DNA of 64,000 nucleotides from Danio rerio (Eukaryota > Chordata > Actinopteri > Cypriniformes > Danionidae), in NCBI RefSeq assembly GCF_049306965.1, contig NC_133186.1, positions 30,661,001-30,725,000 of the forward strand, read 5' to 3'. The translations under genes and the position numbers were made by a program. Position 1 is the first letter of the stretch, and every line of letters starts with the position of its first letter. Below the pieces are notes generated by a model, which searched no databases, was not told the DNA's origin, and saw only the letters and a list, made by a program, of their open reading frames with translations. This document shows, piece by piece, positions 52,061 to 63,978 of this stretch.

Positions 52061-55000
52061 GTAGGTACACTATTCCTCTGGAGAATATACTTGTATTGTA
52101 TGACTTCAATTGTATCATTGTGTACTCATAATTTGCAGATAGAATTGTGATTGAACTAATATCAAATACATAGACTTGCATGCACTACTGCTATTTTTGC
52201 CATAGCAGAAATAGCACAACTGTGTTTTCATTTCTTTTAAAAATAAAATTAAATCAATATTAAGTTATGCTAGATTTACAGAACAAAATTCAAAATGTCT
52301 TTATGGAACAAGATCTTTACTTAATATTCGAATGATTTTTGTCATAAAATAAAATTACAGAAATCTATTAGTGGTGGGCCATTATCAGCTTTAATGTGCT
52401 GTGTTAACGTGGGACTCTTTTTGCGCGATAAAAAAATATCGCGTTAATCTATTCTCTAAGTGACACTGGGTTACGCAGTGGCTGCCCTTCCAGCTGGGGA
52501 AACTGGGAAACACACTGAAAAAAAAGATAGGAAGACATTTGATTTGAATTGAAATATACATCTTATCCTGTCATTCAGACCTTTCAGAATTTTAGCCTAC
52601 CCAATTCACCAATAGCACATATCTTTGGACTTGTAGGGGAAACTGGAGCACCTAAAACCCACATGAACACGGGGAGAACATGCAAATTCCACACAGAAAT
52701 GCCAACTGACATATATATATATATAGAATTTTGATATATTTTTGGCAATTTCCCCCAACATAGGAGTGGTTTTATGATCCAGGGTGAAATTTGCTTTTAA
52801 CTCATTCACTCATCAAAACAAATGATTTATCAAGTTTTTAAAGCTTCACAAACCATTTTAGTAATCCAAAGCATATCAAAGATCAACCCTCAATCTCTGT
52901 TTGCCACATACATCACCAATTTTTCATTATGCATGCAAATAGTTTAGTGAATATGTAATAAAAAGGACCAAGTCCAAAAAAGAAAAAAATAAATACTGTA
53001 CATTTGGGTTATCTAAGCCATTCAAATCAAACGTCACTGAATTCAAAACTGCTGATTATTTCTCATTCACTTCCCAGTGATGTGTTACAGCTGGAAGGGC
53101 ATCCGCTGCATAAAACATATGCTGGATAAGTTGGTGGTTCATTCCCCTGTAGCGACCCATGATAAATAAAGGGACTAAGTCGAAAAGAAAATGAATGAAT
53201 GAATATTCACCCACTCTCTTTACTTTGGCTTAGTCCCTGTTTATCAAGGGTCACCACAGCAGAATGGAACCACCAATTACTCTGGCATATGTATTTTTTT
53301 TTTTTTTCATTTTTATGCAGCGGATGCCCTTCCAGCCACAACCCACCACTAAGAGTACACTAACTCATGAATCCCTGGTGCTGGGAAACACACATACACT
53401 CTCTCATTTACAAACACACATACAGCACCCAGTTTAGTTTATCCAATTCACCTATAGCGCATGTCTTTGGACTGTGGGGGAAACTAAGCACCTGGAGGAA
53501 ACCCACTTAGGCAGCAGGCCACCCATTAATCTGTATTTCATTTAAAAAATTGTTTTTCATTTCAAACAAAAATTGGCAACTATTAATTTGAGTCAAGTAC
53601 TAATCACTCTTGTTTGGAGTAGTTAACACACTACTTAAGCAGTTGTCAGTGTGCAATGTTTAAAGCCTGAAAGGGCTTCAGTTGTTCAGAGAGGGCTCAG
53701 ATCTATGCAAAAGCGATTAGCGCTGCTGATCAGCTTGGTCAGCACAGACTAAAGGCAGACAAATGGGATTGATGCAAGACATGCTGCAGTTCCCAAGTCA
53801 GGAACAGACCTGAGAGAGTACATCTGCGATCAATAGGGGACCGCAAGCTCTGCTGAGCGTGGGATTTGTTTGCTGAGAGTTTTTTGTGTTTCTTATGTGT
53901 GTGTGTGTGTGTGGTGAGACAGTTCGCTCGAGAGTGTAAGACAGCAAACAGCTCCAACAGGCTGGACTACATACCGCACATGTTGCACAGGCCTGATGTT
54001 GTCATGCGGCGAAAGGCTCTTCGCAGATCAGAGGTTTGGGACAAATCCATCAGTTCATGCATCATTTACTAAACATCACAAACACACCAGCGAGCAAATC
54101 ATGTTCGGTTTTGATGACAGGCAGCAGGCATATATAGAAGAGAAACATGTCATTAAACTCAACATGCCACTAAACTGCATTGCAAAAAACAGTGGTGGTC
54201 CAGCTTAATTTGATTGAGCGATTCTTTTCGTGCAGATGCAGATTTCTAAGGAAGCTTTAGAATCAAATATGAAGAAGGAAATGACTGTTTATCTCACAAT
54301 TCAGACTTGTCACCTCTCAGCTGCAGGTTTATTTCTCATAATTTAACACTTAAGACCTTTTCTGACTTTTTTCAAATCAGAATTTACAACCCCAAATCAG
54401 AAAAAGTTGGGACAGTATGGAAAACGCAAATGAAAAAAGAAAGTAGCGATTTCCAAATTTACTTTGACCTGTATTTCATTGCAGACAATATGAACACAAA
54501 ATATTTCATGTTTTGTCTGGTCAACTTTATTTGATATGTAAATATAGATCTTTTCCTGTCATTTAGACCCTCAACAGATTCCAAAAAAGTTGGCACAGGA
54601 GCAGTTTAGGACTATCAATCAGGTAAATTGGTTAAATGATGATGTGATTTGAAACAGGTGATGTCAACAGGTGATTATAATTATGATATGTTAAAGCAGC
54701 ATCCAAAAAAAGTCTAGTCCTATAGGAGCAAAGATGGGCTGAGGATCGCCAGTTTGTCAACAAATACCTGAGAAAATTATTTAAAAAACAATGTTCCTCG
54801 AAGAAAGATATGAAGACATTTGAATATTTCACCTTCAACAGTGCATAACATAATTAAAAGATTCAAGGAATCTGGAGGAATTTCGGTGTGTAAAGGACAA
54901 GCACAAACAAGCAGAACCACCGCGATCTCTGATCCTTCAGACGGCACTGCATCAAGAATCGGCATTCATTTATAATCAATATCACCACATGGGGTCAGGA

Positions 55001-58000
55001 CTACATTGCCAAACTTTTGTCAAGTACCACAATACATAACTACATCCACAAATGTCAGTTAAAACTGTACTGTGCCAAAAGGAAGCCCTATGTTAACAGT
55101 GTCCAGAAGTGCCGTCTGGAAGCAAGGAATTGCAACATTACAAAGTGGTGCTATGCTGTTCTAACTTTCTTTGAAATGTGTTGCAAGAACCGAAATTGGA
55201 ATATGTGTTTATTAAAAAAATACAAGGAACATAATAAATAATGTTTGTTTGATTGTTTGCAATGAAATACTAGTCAAAATATCTTTCTTTTTTTATTTGC
55301 ATTTTCCATAATGTCCCAAGTTTTTCTGATTTGGGGCTGTAATTCTTAAGTAATTCAGGTAATTAAATTGCTATTGTGATAATAATAGATTTTTTTTTTG
55401 CTTACATATATTGTAACAATTTTATAGAAGCTTATTTTTGCCATGAAATAATAATAATAATAAAAAAAGAAAAATGTTTTTTTTTAGAATGAATTTAAGA
55501 GGTCTTAGATATTTAAGATATACACTACCAGTCAAAAGTTTGGAGTCAGTTTGGGATTTTTAAATGCTTTAAAATAAGCCTATCATGCTCACCAAGGCGG
55601 CATTTATTTAAAGAAAGATACAGTACAAATGATAAAATTGTGACATGTTGTTGCACTATAAAATAACTGTTTAAAAGTATTTTTTTAGTTTAATTTAATA
55701 ATTTATTCCAGGGATTTTAAAGATGAATTTTCAGCTTTATTACTACAGTCTTCAGTCACATGATCCTTCAGAAATATACTAAAATCATTAAAACGACATA
55801 CAATAAGAAAGCAGATATTTAAAATTGCAAATATTTAACAATTTAACTTTTTTTTAACATTTGATAAATGCCGCTTTGATGAACATAATCATTTTCTTAA
55901 AAACATCAACAACATACTTTTGACTGGTATTGTAAACCTCCAATTCTCACTGTTTCTGCACATTTAGTCTCACAATTTTAAGTTCATAGAATTTTTCTCA
56001 ATATTGAAAATATCTCTTGACATTGTGTAATTCTAACAGTAATTCTAAGTCTGTATTTTACCACAGAATTTACAAATATATATATAACTATTAATTATAT
56101 AACTGTAACTATTAAATTCCATGGTAGGAAAAAACAATTACTTTGAAAGTCAATGGTTTCAGAATTTTAATTTTTAGCTGAACTATCCCTTTAATTATTG
56201 ACTTCTGAGATATAAAGTTGATCATTCATTATAACAAAATAACAGACACATTTGCGATTTTATGTGTTTTATCTTCAATAACCAACATGCAATTTTTATA
56301 CCTGTCCCTTATAACAGATCTGTTCTGCCTTTCACTGCTCGGATAAATGGTGTGTATGTGTTTAATCCATACTTTAGGGCGTTCCCTCAAGGCAGTTACT
56401 TTCTCATCATGATGTCCCGTCCTCCCACTACCTGGTGTCCCTGTATGATGAGTCTTACGGGCGTCAGACCTCCTCCTCTCTGCCCACACTGCGCTCCTGG
56501 CACCCTGACAAACTGGCCTGGGTCCCAGAGAGGTCAGACCACCCAGTCCAAGGTATTAAGCATTCCTTTCACTCCAGATGGCTTTTAATGCAGTCCGGTC
56601 TGTGCTTTGAATAATGTTGGAGAATATCCCGTGTTAATCATTATGGATATCAGTTTTGTTACAACACACTGGCTTTAATTTCGATTCCAATGCTTTTTAA
56701 TTATTCTTCATCAGACAACTTTTGCAAATGCGCACGAGAAGCCGGTGTGTGTTATTTGCCAGAGGGTGATTTACATGCTGGTTAGATCAAAAATGAAAAT
56801 GCAGTCATCATTTACATGCTCTCATGTTGTTCCAGTGAACTTGTACGAACTCTCTTTTCTTTTGTGTGAGAAGTATAGTGTTCAATAGCTCAGCTACTGA
56901 GCCTTTCAAGCTTTATGAAAGATGAAATTGCAGTAAATTCACATCAAAGTGAATTCTTATGATCCATGCAGTGGCTTTGTGTGAGGAAAGATTGAAATTT
57001 CAAGGTGGTTCACTCCAAACTATGCAAGTTTATTACAGAAAAGGTGATGATCAATTGATTGAACATGTACTTTAGAGTCTGAACATTAGAATGAATCAAC
57101 TGATTTAGTTCACAAATTGTTCTGAATGAGTCACTAATGAATTGAACTGGTAATAGTTTAAGTTGCTGACTTCACTCAGTTGCAGTGATTAACAACACAT
57201 TATTTTAAGTTAATTACAAGGGGTTCGAGTGGTTTGAAAGACCCACACCTCACCGACAAAGCTGCAGAATTTGTCCCATACATGAGTTTTAAGCCCAAGT
57301 GGAATCCTCTGTTAGGCTGTCGCTTGGGTGTGACTTCAGCTAATCAGGTTTTGTTAGTGCACACAATTAGTTTTCATGAGTTCAACATCCTGCTGTGCAA
57401 GAAAACATACAATCTGGCATATTTGTATCTGTACTGTTTTTTTAATAGAGAAAATATTTTACAAGTAACTTTTATTCTAAATCTCGGACTTATTCCTGAA
57501 ACAAAAAAATGAACATGAAAAGGTGTGAAGCACCAAAAGTAAATGAATTTTCAATTGTACTTTTTTTGGTTATGATGACCATCTGACAGTCTATTTCAGC
57601 TAAAACAGTGTTTAAAATGTCACTAAAATGCAGTATTTAAATTTTATAATTAAACAGTAGCCTGAATGAGGCTCACAGCAAGAAGGTCGCTGGTTTGAGG
57701 TCTAGCTGAGCCAGTTGGCGTTTCTGTGTGGAATTTGCATGTTCTCCCAGTGTTGCCGTGGGTTTCCTACGGGTGCTCCAGTTTCCCCCACAGTCCAAAG
57801 ACACGTGGTACAGGTGAATTGGGTAAGCTAAATTGTCCGCAGTGTATGTGTTTGAATGAGTGTGTATAGGTGTTTCCCAGAGTTGGGTTGCAGCTGGAAG
57901 ACCATCCGCTGTGTAAAACATATGCTGGATAAGTTGGTGGTTCATTCTGCTGTGGCGACCCCTGATTAATAAAGGCACTAAGTCGAAAAAAAAAAATGAA

Positions 58001-59485
58001 TAAATGAATACTATAACATAATATACACTGTAAAAATAAATACTGGATTCCCCAGAAATCCGTAATGCTGTCCTAACACAAGTTGATTAAGTTTACTTTT
58101 ACAAATGTAAGTGGATTGAACGTAAAATAGTTAAGTTGTCCCAAAAGAGACTTAAGAACTGTGTCGTTTCTCATTTTAATTAATACGTTTACTAACACAT
58201 TTGTTTAGCAACATTCAATCCATCCAGGATTGTGCAGGGATATATTTACAACCTAAAGTAAGACATTTTGTTATGTTTTTCTGGTAACACTTTACAATAA
58301 GGTTCATTAGTTGATGCATTTATTAACATGAACTAATCATGAACAACACTTGTACAGCATTTATTAATCATAATTGAACATTTACTAATGCATTATTAAC
58401 ATTCAAGTCCGAGCTTGTTAACATTAGTTAATGCACCATGAGTTAACATGAACTAACAATGAACTACTGTATTTTCATTTACTAACGTTTATTAGCATGA
58501 ATAAATACTGTAGTAAATGTATTGTTCATTGTTTGTTCATGTTAGTAAATGCATTAATTAACATTAACTAATCAACCTTATTGTAAAGTGTGACCGTTTT
58601 TCTTCTTCAAAATTATTGGAAAATTAACAAATCTCTGTGTTCTGTCATGAAAACACACAAAAATCTTTTAAAACATTATTTTCTTTATCTCAAGAACCAT
58701 TCGCTCAAAATGGGACTGATAAATAATCCACATAATTACCCATAATATAGTCTTATTTTAGTGATATTTCAGTAATTCTCTGTTATGGTAAATTAGTTTA
58801 TTCTTATATTAAACTATTTTTATTGTCATTTTATTTACTGTATTTTACACTAATCATTCAGTACTATTTTATTTTTAGTCATATCAGCCTAACTATTTAT
58901 GTACATCAATAAACTATATAATAATAGAAAAATATAGAATACAAAGTTGAACTAAAACTAAAAAAAAAAAAAAAAATAGTAAGTGAAAACAACATAAAAA
59001 CGAAATAAATATAAAACTTTTGGTGATTCCATATTTGCATTTTATTTTAATCACCAGAAATCTTCCCACTGTGCTTTGCCCTTTTAAACATTGTTTTTTT
59101 GTGGAGACATTACTGCTTCTGTTTGGTGGCAGCATAGTGACACAGAAGCTTTACTTGTATCCTGTTTGAACATTTTCCTCTTTGTAATGTCTCTCTTACT
59201 TTTCATCTCTTGTTTCTTCCACACACAGGCCCCCCTACTAAGTTTGGCTTGGCTGAGTGTTGGCGCACTCATGTGGAACAACAGCGGGCAGTTGTGCCTA
59301 CATTAAGCTTGTATAAGGCTTCGTACCCTCTGCACCCCATCAGCTCCTTCTGTCATTCCCGCCACGTCAGCATGCCCAAGCGCTTCTCCAGCAGTCAGCA
59401 CCCTGCCAACCACAGCAGGCAGGAGTTGGCACTGAAACCCAGACCCTGCAGGCAGGTCTCCAGTAATCCAGCCAGCCCGCTGTGA
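51950..59485 (+). CDS. cfap107: Cilia- and flagella-associated protein 107 (C1orf158 orthologue), 4 exons
   Basis: Join of 51950-52060, 53923-54033, 56378-56552 and 59229-59485, giving 217 aa (human about 194 aa from memory). Recognised by colinear similarity to human C1orf158/CFAP107: WKIEQKYGNKVLIGNWVEEK, then LDYIPHMLHRPD, then SHYLVSLYDESYGR and LRSWHPDKLAWVPERSDHP, then PPTKFGLAE. The human protein is a microtubule inner protein of the ciliary doublet; no enzymatic domain, signal peptide or membrane segment is visible here. Phases are 0,0,1 and every junction is GT-AG. The C-terminal part after the PPTKFG block looks longer and less conserved than in mammals. An RFX X-box lies 123 bp upstream. 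Introns of 1.9, 2.3 and 2.7 kb are largely repeats. Confidence 0.9.
52469..52712 (-). mobile_element. Rearranged DANA-type SINE
   Basis: Pieces GCTGCCCTTCCAGCTGGG and TTTAGCCTACCCAATTCACC to ATGCCAACTGAC are present with unrelated DNA between them, ending in a short (TA)n. Confidence 0.6.
53087..53205 (+). mobile_element. DANA-type SINE, 3' half
   Basis: TGTTACAGCTGGAAGGGCAT through GGACTAAGTCGAAAAGAAAA. The head is missing. Confidence 0.8.
53206..53515 (-). mobile_element. DANA-type SINE, opposite orientation
   Basis: Immediately follows the plus-strand SINE tail to tail. Contains TTGGCTTAGTCCCTGTTTAT, an internal T-run and the GCATGTCTTTGGACTGTGGG block; the head is truncated. Confidence 0.8.
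53923..54033 (+). CDS. cfap107: cfap107 exon 2 (aa 38-74)
   Basis: Acceptor GAGACAG after a (TG)n tract; encodes FARECKTANSSNRLDYIPHM to ALRRSE; donor GTTTGG. 37 codons, phase 0 on both sides. Confidence 0.85.
54385..55341. mobile_element. Non-autonomous DNA transposon with about 48-bp inverted repeats
   Basis: TACAACCCCAAATCAGAAAA at the left against TTTTTCTGATTTGGGGCTGTA at the right, extending inward to GGAAAACGCAAAT. In cfap107 intron 2; no intact transposase. Confidence 0.8.
55521..55934. mobile_element. CACTACCGGTCAAAAGTTTGG element, copy 2
   Basis: Left CACTACCAGTCAAAAGTTTG, interior GTCTTCAGTCACATGATCCT, right CTTTTGACTGGTATTGTA. More diverged than the copy at 38027. Confidence 0.7.
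56378..56552 (+). CDS. cfap107: cfap107 exon 3
   Basis: Acceptor ACTTTAG, then GVPSRQLLSHHDVPSSHYLV to PERSDHPVQ, donor GTATTA in phase 1. This is the best conserved part of the family (YLxSxYDExYGR, LRxW, PE+SD). Confidence 0.9.
56553..57659. other. cfap107 intron 3, AT-rich
   Basis: 56770-56870 is a fragment of a common repeat (CAAAAATGAAAATGCAGTCA). The rest is AT-rich with no feature. Confidence 0.4.
57660..58010 (+). mobile_element. DANA-type SINE in cfap107 intron 3
   Basis: CTCACAGCAAGAAGGTCGCT to GGCACTAAGTCGAAAAAAAA, nearly full length, lacking the first bases of the head. Confidence 0.87.
58283..58595. mobile_element. Palindromic element (GGTAACACTTTACAATAAGG)
   Basis: GGTAACACTTTACAATAAGG mirrored by CCTTATTGTAAAGTGTGACC, with internal TTAACATGAACTAA repeats; a classic teleost short inverted-repeat transposon. 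Confidence 0.85.
59229..59485 (+). CDS. cfap107: cfap107 exon 4 and stop
   Basis: Acceptor CACACACAG; completes a split Gly codon, then PPTKFGLAECWRTHV and a basic, Pro/Ser-rich tail ending NPASPL-stop. Confidence 0.88.
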
Positions 59486-60210
59486 CCCTTAGCCTTTGTC
59501 TTAGCGCCTTCAACCCTGCAGTGCCACCCTAGTCTCAGTCTGGAGAGAGGGCTTCAATTTCTTGCTTTATTGATCAATATGGCACTTAAAAATGGGAGCA
59601 TTTTGATGTGTTTGAGGCTAGACAAAAAAAAAAAAGACATACTGTACTGTACTGTGGTGTGATCTAACTGTTTGATGACAGCGCTTTAGATGTTTAGCAT
59701 TTAATGTTTGTAAATGTATGGAAGTTCATTCAATCATTTTATTTTTAGCTTATTCCCTTTATCCCTTCCACTGTGAAACAACCATACACTCCAGCATTTA
59801 CACACATACACTTCTGACAATTTAGCTTACCCAGATCACCTATAGCATGTCTTTGGACTTGTGGGGGAAACCGGAGCACCCATGAGGAAACTTACGCCAA
59901 CACTGGGAGAACATGCAATAAGCAAAATGATCATTCATACATTTCACCACACAAAAATGCCAACTGACCCAGTCGGGGCTTGAACCAGCAACCTTCTTGC
60001 TGTGAGGCGATCATGCTACTCACCGTGCTGCCCAATGTATGTAAGTTTTAAATTATATTAGAGATAGGATTAACATAATTAAAATTAAAGTTAAATCAAT
60101 ATGTTGATTGTTATATTATTTTCCAGTTTGTTGTTGCTATATAAATATTTAAAATGTGCATTATATAATATTTAGTGTGACATTCATAACCATATTTGTT
60201 AAATAAATAA
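59486..60210 (+). other. cfap107: Possible cfap107 3' UTR including a SINE
   Basis: No close AATAAA follows the stop. The first canonical one is in an A-rich stretch at 60202-60207, beyond a DANA-type SINE at 59725-60033. If used, the SINE is part of the 3' UTR; a non-canonical earlier signal is equally possible. Confidence 0.25.
59725..60033 (-). mobile_element. DANA-type SINE after cfap107
   Basis: Complete from tail to CTTGCTGTGAGGCGATCATG, with a small internal change near 59920. Target duplications AATGTATGGAAG and AATGTATGTAAG flank it. Confidence 0.85.
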
Positions 60211-60778
60211 GAAAATAAAAAATACTATGCATGTCAATGGCTGTTTGTTGTTAAACATTTTTACTTTGAGTTTGACAGAAGATAAAGTGGAGCATGTTTA
60301 AATGATGGCAGATTTTTTTTGAACTGTTGTTTTAATGGCTTTCCTGAGGTAAGTTCCATGACACGCTGTTTTTTTTTTTTTTCTTTTGAATCACTGATTC
60401 AGTGATAATTGGGATGCGATACTTCAGTAAGTTGTTATTTTCTTCGACATACCTAGTAATGTTAATTCATACTGTAAATTTGATTTTGCATCCAATCTGA
60501 TTTCTACTTCTTAGAGATGCAAGATGATGAAGGTCCCCCCTTCACTAACTGCAAGTTAATCGAATTGGAAATATTATTGCATTTTGCTCTTTAAAACATA
60601 TTGGCTATCTTGATTTCTTTTTATTTTTTGAAGAGAGATGAAAGATGGGACTTTTAACTATCCATAAAAATACTATCCATAAAATAGTGAATTATAAATA
60701 TAAAAGTTGAACTGACAATTCATATTTTTTTCCTTTCTTTTTTTTTTAAAACTGCACTTTATTTGCCATGCTTATATG

Positions 60779-61322
60779 GTGGCCAAGAGAGCTTAACATG
60801 CTGCAATTTATGAAAACGTGCAATTACAAAAAAGCAAAAACAAAAACAAAAAACACACAAATTAAAAAAATAATTAATAAAATGCTCTGCATTCTCTCAC
60901 AATGCAAACAATTTATAAAAACATGCTGCATTTTCCCACAATGCAAACAATTTATGAAAACGTGCTGCATTTTCTCACAACTTTTTCTAATAGTACAAAA
61001 GAAATGTCTCAAGGTTATGGTTATTAAGGCTAATAAAATACAAAAGACAAGGGAATCAGGATGTTAAAACAAACAAACAAAAAACTCACCAAGATCACCT
61101 ACAACTTCACTGAGCAATTGTCACAGCACAGTGGCATCCGTCACGTTTTGATGGTTTTGCAAGTGTTGTGAGAAAATGCAGCACGTTTTAATATTTTGTT
61201 CACATTGTGTGAAAATATTGTGTGAGGATGCGCATGTGTGCTATCAAATCTTATTTTGCTGATGTTTTTTGTAATTGCATGTTTTCTTAAATTGCAGCAC
61301 GTCATCACTCTCTTGGCCTCTG
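60779..61322. mobile_element. Foldback-like element with repeated subterminal blocks
   Basis: Ends GGTGGCCAAGAGAGCTTAAC and, inverted, GAGGCCAAGAGAGTGATGAC, followed on both sides by CTGCAATTTA(T/A)GAAAAC and GCAATTAC. Inside, a unit of about 55 bp with GCAAACAATTTATGAAAACG and CTGCATTTTCTCACAA is repeated on the left and mirrored on the right. Confidence 0.75.
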
Positions 61323-62044
61323 TATTTTAAAAACTATTTATTTTTGTACATTTTTAAATGTACCCTAAAAAAGACAACCTTTCTCTTCTCTGTTGTTTAC
61401 TAGTGTGAAGGTGAGACAACCTTAGATCAACCAATAGCAACCTTAGATCAACCAATAGCAATTCACAGTGATGCAATGATTCATTCAATAACTTGGAGAA
61501 AATCAAGTCCTGCACATTTTTTTTTTATGTCTGAGATGGCATTTCATTTGGATATATTACAATAGAAAAGAGTATTACAACCCCCATTTTTGCCAACATA
61601 CGTTTTCCAAGCACATCACTGTCATCTCTGCGTAAACTTCAGAAAGACATTTTGTGAAAGCACAATGACATGTGCATGCATATTACATGCTACAGACTTT
61701 TGCAAGTACTTGAAATCCAAACTGACAATGTATTACAGGAGTAAAAGTGAGCAAGATCGTAATTTTTTTTTCAAAGTGACATCACCCTCTATGGGCCTGG
61801 CATGTATAATGCAGCATTTAGTTTTTTTTAGAAATTCATGTGAATGGGACTGTTCTGACAGTGTTGTCCTGTATGCAAAACATTTCTAAAATGCAAGTTT
61901 TTGGTTACAAAAGTACATTTCGTATTTAGCTTGTCGCATTTTGTCCTTGACATTTGCATGGACTCCACAAGTTTCTGAAATATCGTGCTCTTCAGCATGA
62001 TTTGACAGTGATCCAAAAAATAGCCTATCTTGTGCTTCAGTGAG

Positions 62045-62045
<1 letters not shown>
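61323..62045. other. Intergenic, unique
   Basis: A 22-bp unit (AACCTTAGATCAACCAATAG) occurs twice in tandem at 61420-61461. No gene; 61590-61890 has an open frame without similarity. Confidence 0.35.

Positions 62046-62126
<81 letters not shown>
62046..62126. repeat. (CA)n microsatellite
   Basis: 81 bp of uninterrupted CA. Confidence 0.97.
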
Positions 62127-62129
<3 letters not shown>

Positions 62130-63899
62130 CTGTGTTTAAAGGTCTCAAATTTTTGAACCCAGCTGCAAAAATAATGGTCTATCAATATTTAAGAGCTATG
62201 TTGTTTTTTTTTTTTTTTTTATATATTTCCATCTGACAGACTTTCCTTTTTATTTGTTTGCTCAATGTAGGTCTATTTTTAAGCACACTCTAGTGCAATT
62301 TAATGTGCTTGTAACCAAAAGATGACCAGCAAAATCTCTTCCTAATGACGTCCTTCATTAACGCACTAAAATAGCGCTGCAAGCAGAATCAACAGTTCAG
62401 TCAGACCACAGAGCTAGTTTAGATAGCCGAGTCATTCATAGACAGATTCTAAGGGGACTTTCCTAACTCCCATCCCATTAAGTGTTTAATTATGTTGAAT
62501 CCAAGTGTTTAATTACAAGCAAACGGACGCTATATTTGACGTCCAACCATCTGTGTTCACACTTCTCCTGCTGTGTTGGTTTTTATCCCACTGCGTTCTT
62601 CTGCTAGCCTTTGGAACGCTCCGGCTATGTGTCTTTTTGCATTTGTCACCGTCATTCAGTGCAGCATATTAGCCGTGTACGGATTCCATTTTCAGACCTT
62701 GATATCATCTCCCTCCACATGATGGTGCTAGAGTTACACAGAGCAAGGATACGTCACTGGGAATTGCATCACAGCACACTCTCCTCTGCACGCCTGCTTT
62801 CTTTGATCACATATGCATACGCGATTGTCACGGTGATTGTATTGTATACTTTCATTAACATAAATTGATTATGTGATTGCTTTGGTTTTGACAGCGTAAT
62901 TGCGTTTAAATTTAATTAAGATCCTGGTCACACGAACGTCTCTTGCTGCAACCACACATTTTGTCAGAACTCATTATTTATTGAAGTCTAACACAAGAAC
63001 CAAGACTCACTTATAATAGATGAGAGAATTTTTATTCCCAGCTCTTCAGAAGATAGAGACAGAAATGTGCACGGAGAGGCAAAGCATCCCATTAAGTCAT
63101 TAGTTCTTTCTATAATGTGGAATGGTATATACAAGGAGAAGATAAACTTTTGCCTCTGGACTCCCCAAAGTGATTCAGTGATGTAAAAGAAGTTCTTTGA
63201 AAAGAGTTCAAAGATTTAACATAAAATTAGACATCATGCATTAAATAAAATCCCATCCCGGTGTCAAGACTTGGTGTCATGAAAAATGCATACAAATATA
63301 TTTAAATATTTAAATGACATGTAATACATATTTTAAAACGCTGGTAGATTAATTACATGTGATATGCAAAATAATAATAATAAAGATTATGAAAGAAAGA
63401 AGCTATGAATATAATTAGCCAGCTTACATAAATTGTGGTAATGGCAGCCATTCATGTTGTTTATGATGCCAGCTCTGCAATTACAATTCGGCTTTATTCT
63501 ACACACACTATTGATTGGTTAACATTATCCACACAGTGTTTCAAAAGCTGTATATTTACTGAAACATTTTAAGCACTTGCGCAAGACATTTCCAGGATTT
63601 AACGGCTGATTTAGACATCTGAGTGGTTGAAAGGTCCAAACAAATAAATAGCCTTCACTGCGACAACAGATTTATTTATCAGTAAGTGCTGTGTAATTGT
63701 GTACTAGCTTTAAAATAATTGGATGTAATGGCCTTGATATTTCATCTCGATTGCCACTAATTAAGAAAAGGTACATTCCTTTAACATGTGCATAATGTGT
63801 TCCTGAGTGTTTTTGTTCTAACCAGAAAACCTTGACCTTACTTAAACACAAGTTTGTTGAGTGGTCCTTTCGGGCAGCACAAGGACGAACGGAAACAAA
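62127..63899. other. Intergenic, unique
   Basis: No repeat family recognised. 62340-62960 is GC-richer than the surroundings and could be regulatory for a gene beyond the window. Confidence 0.3.
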
Positions 63900-63978
63900 A
63901 TGCCTTTAACCGGGGATAGTACTTTCAAATCCTGTGCAACAAAGCTTGGAGATACCTCATCTGCAAGGAACCTCAAGG
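63900..63978 (+). CDS. Possible first coding exon of an unidentified gene
   Basis: An ATG in a fair context (ACAAAATGC) opens MPLTGDSTFKSCATKLG and on to SARNLK, then meets AAG|GTAAAT, a good donor. An in-frame TGA lies 45 nt upstream. I do not recognise the peptide. The window ends 22 nt past the proposed donor, so no second exon can be seen. It may be chance. Confidence 0.22.

Noticed and set aside
61828-62236. Cys-Val and Thr-His repeat frames
   Set aside because: Translation of the CA array on both strands.
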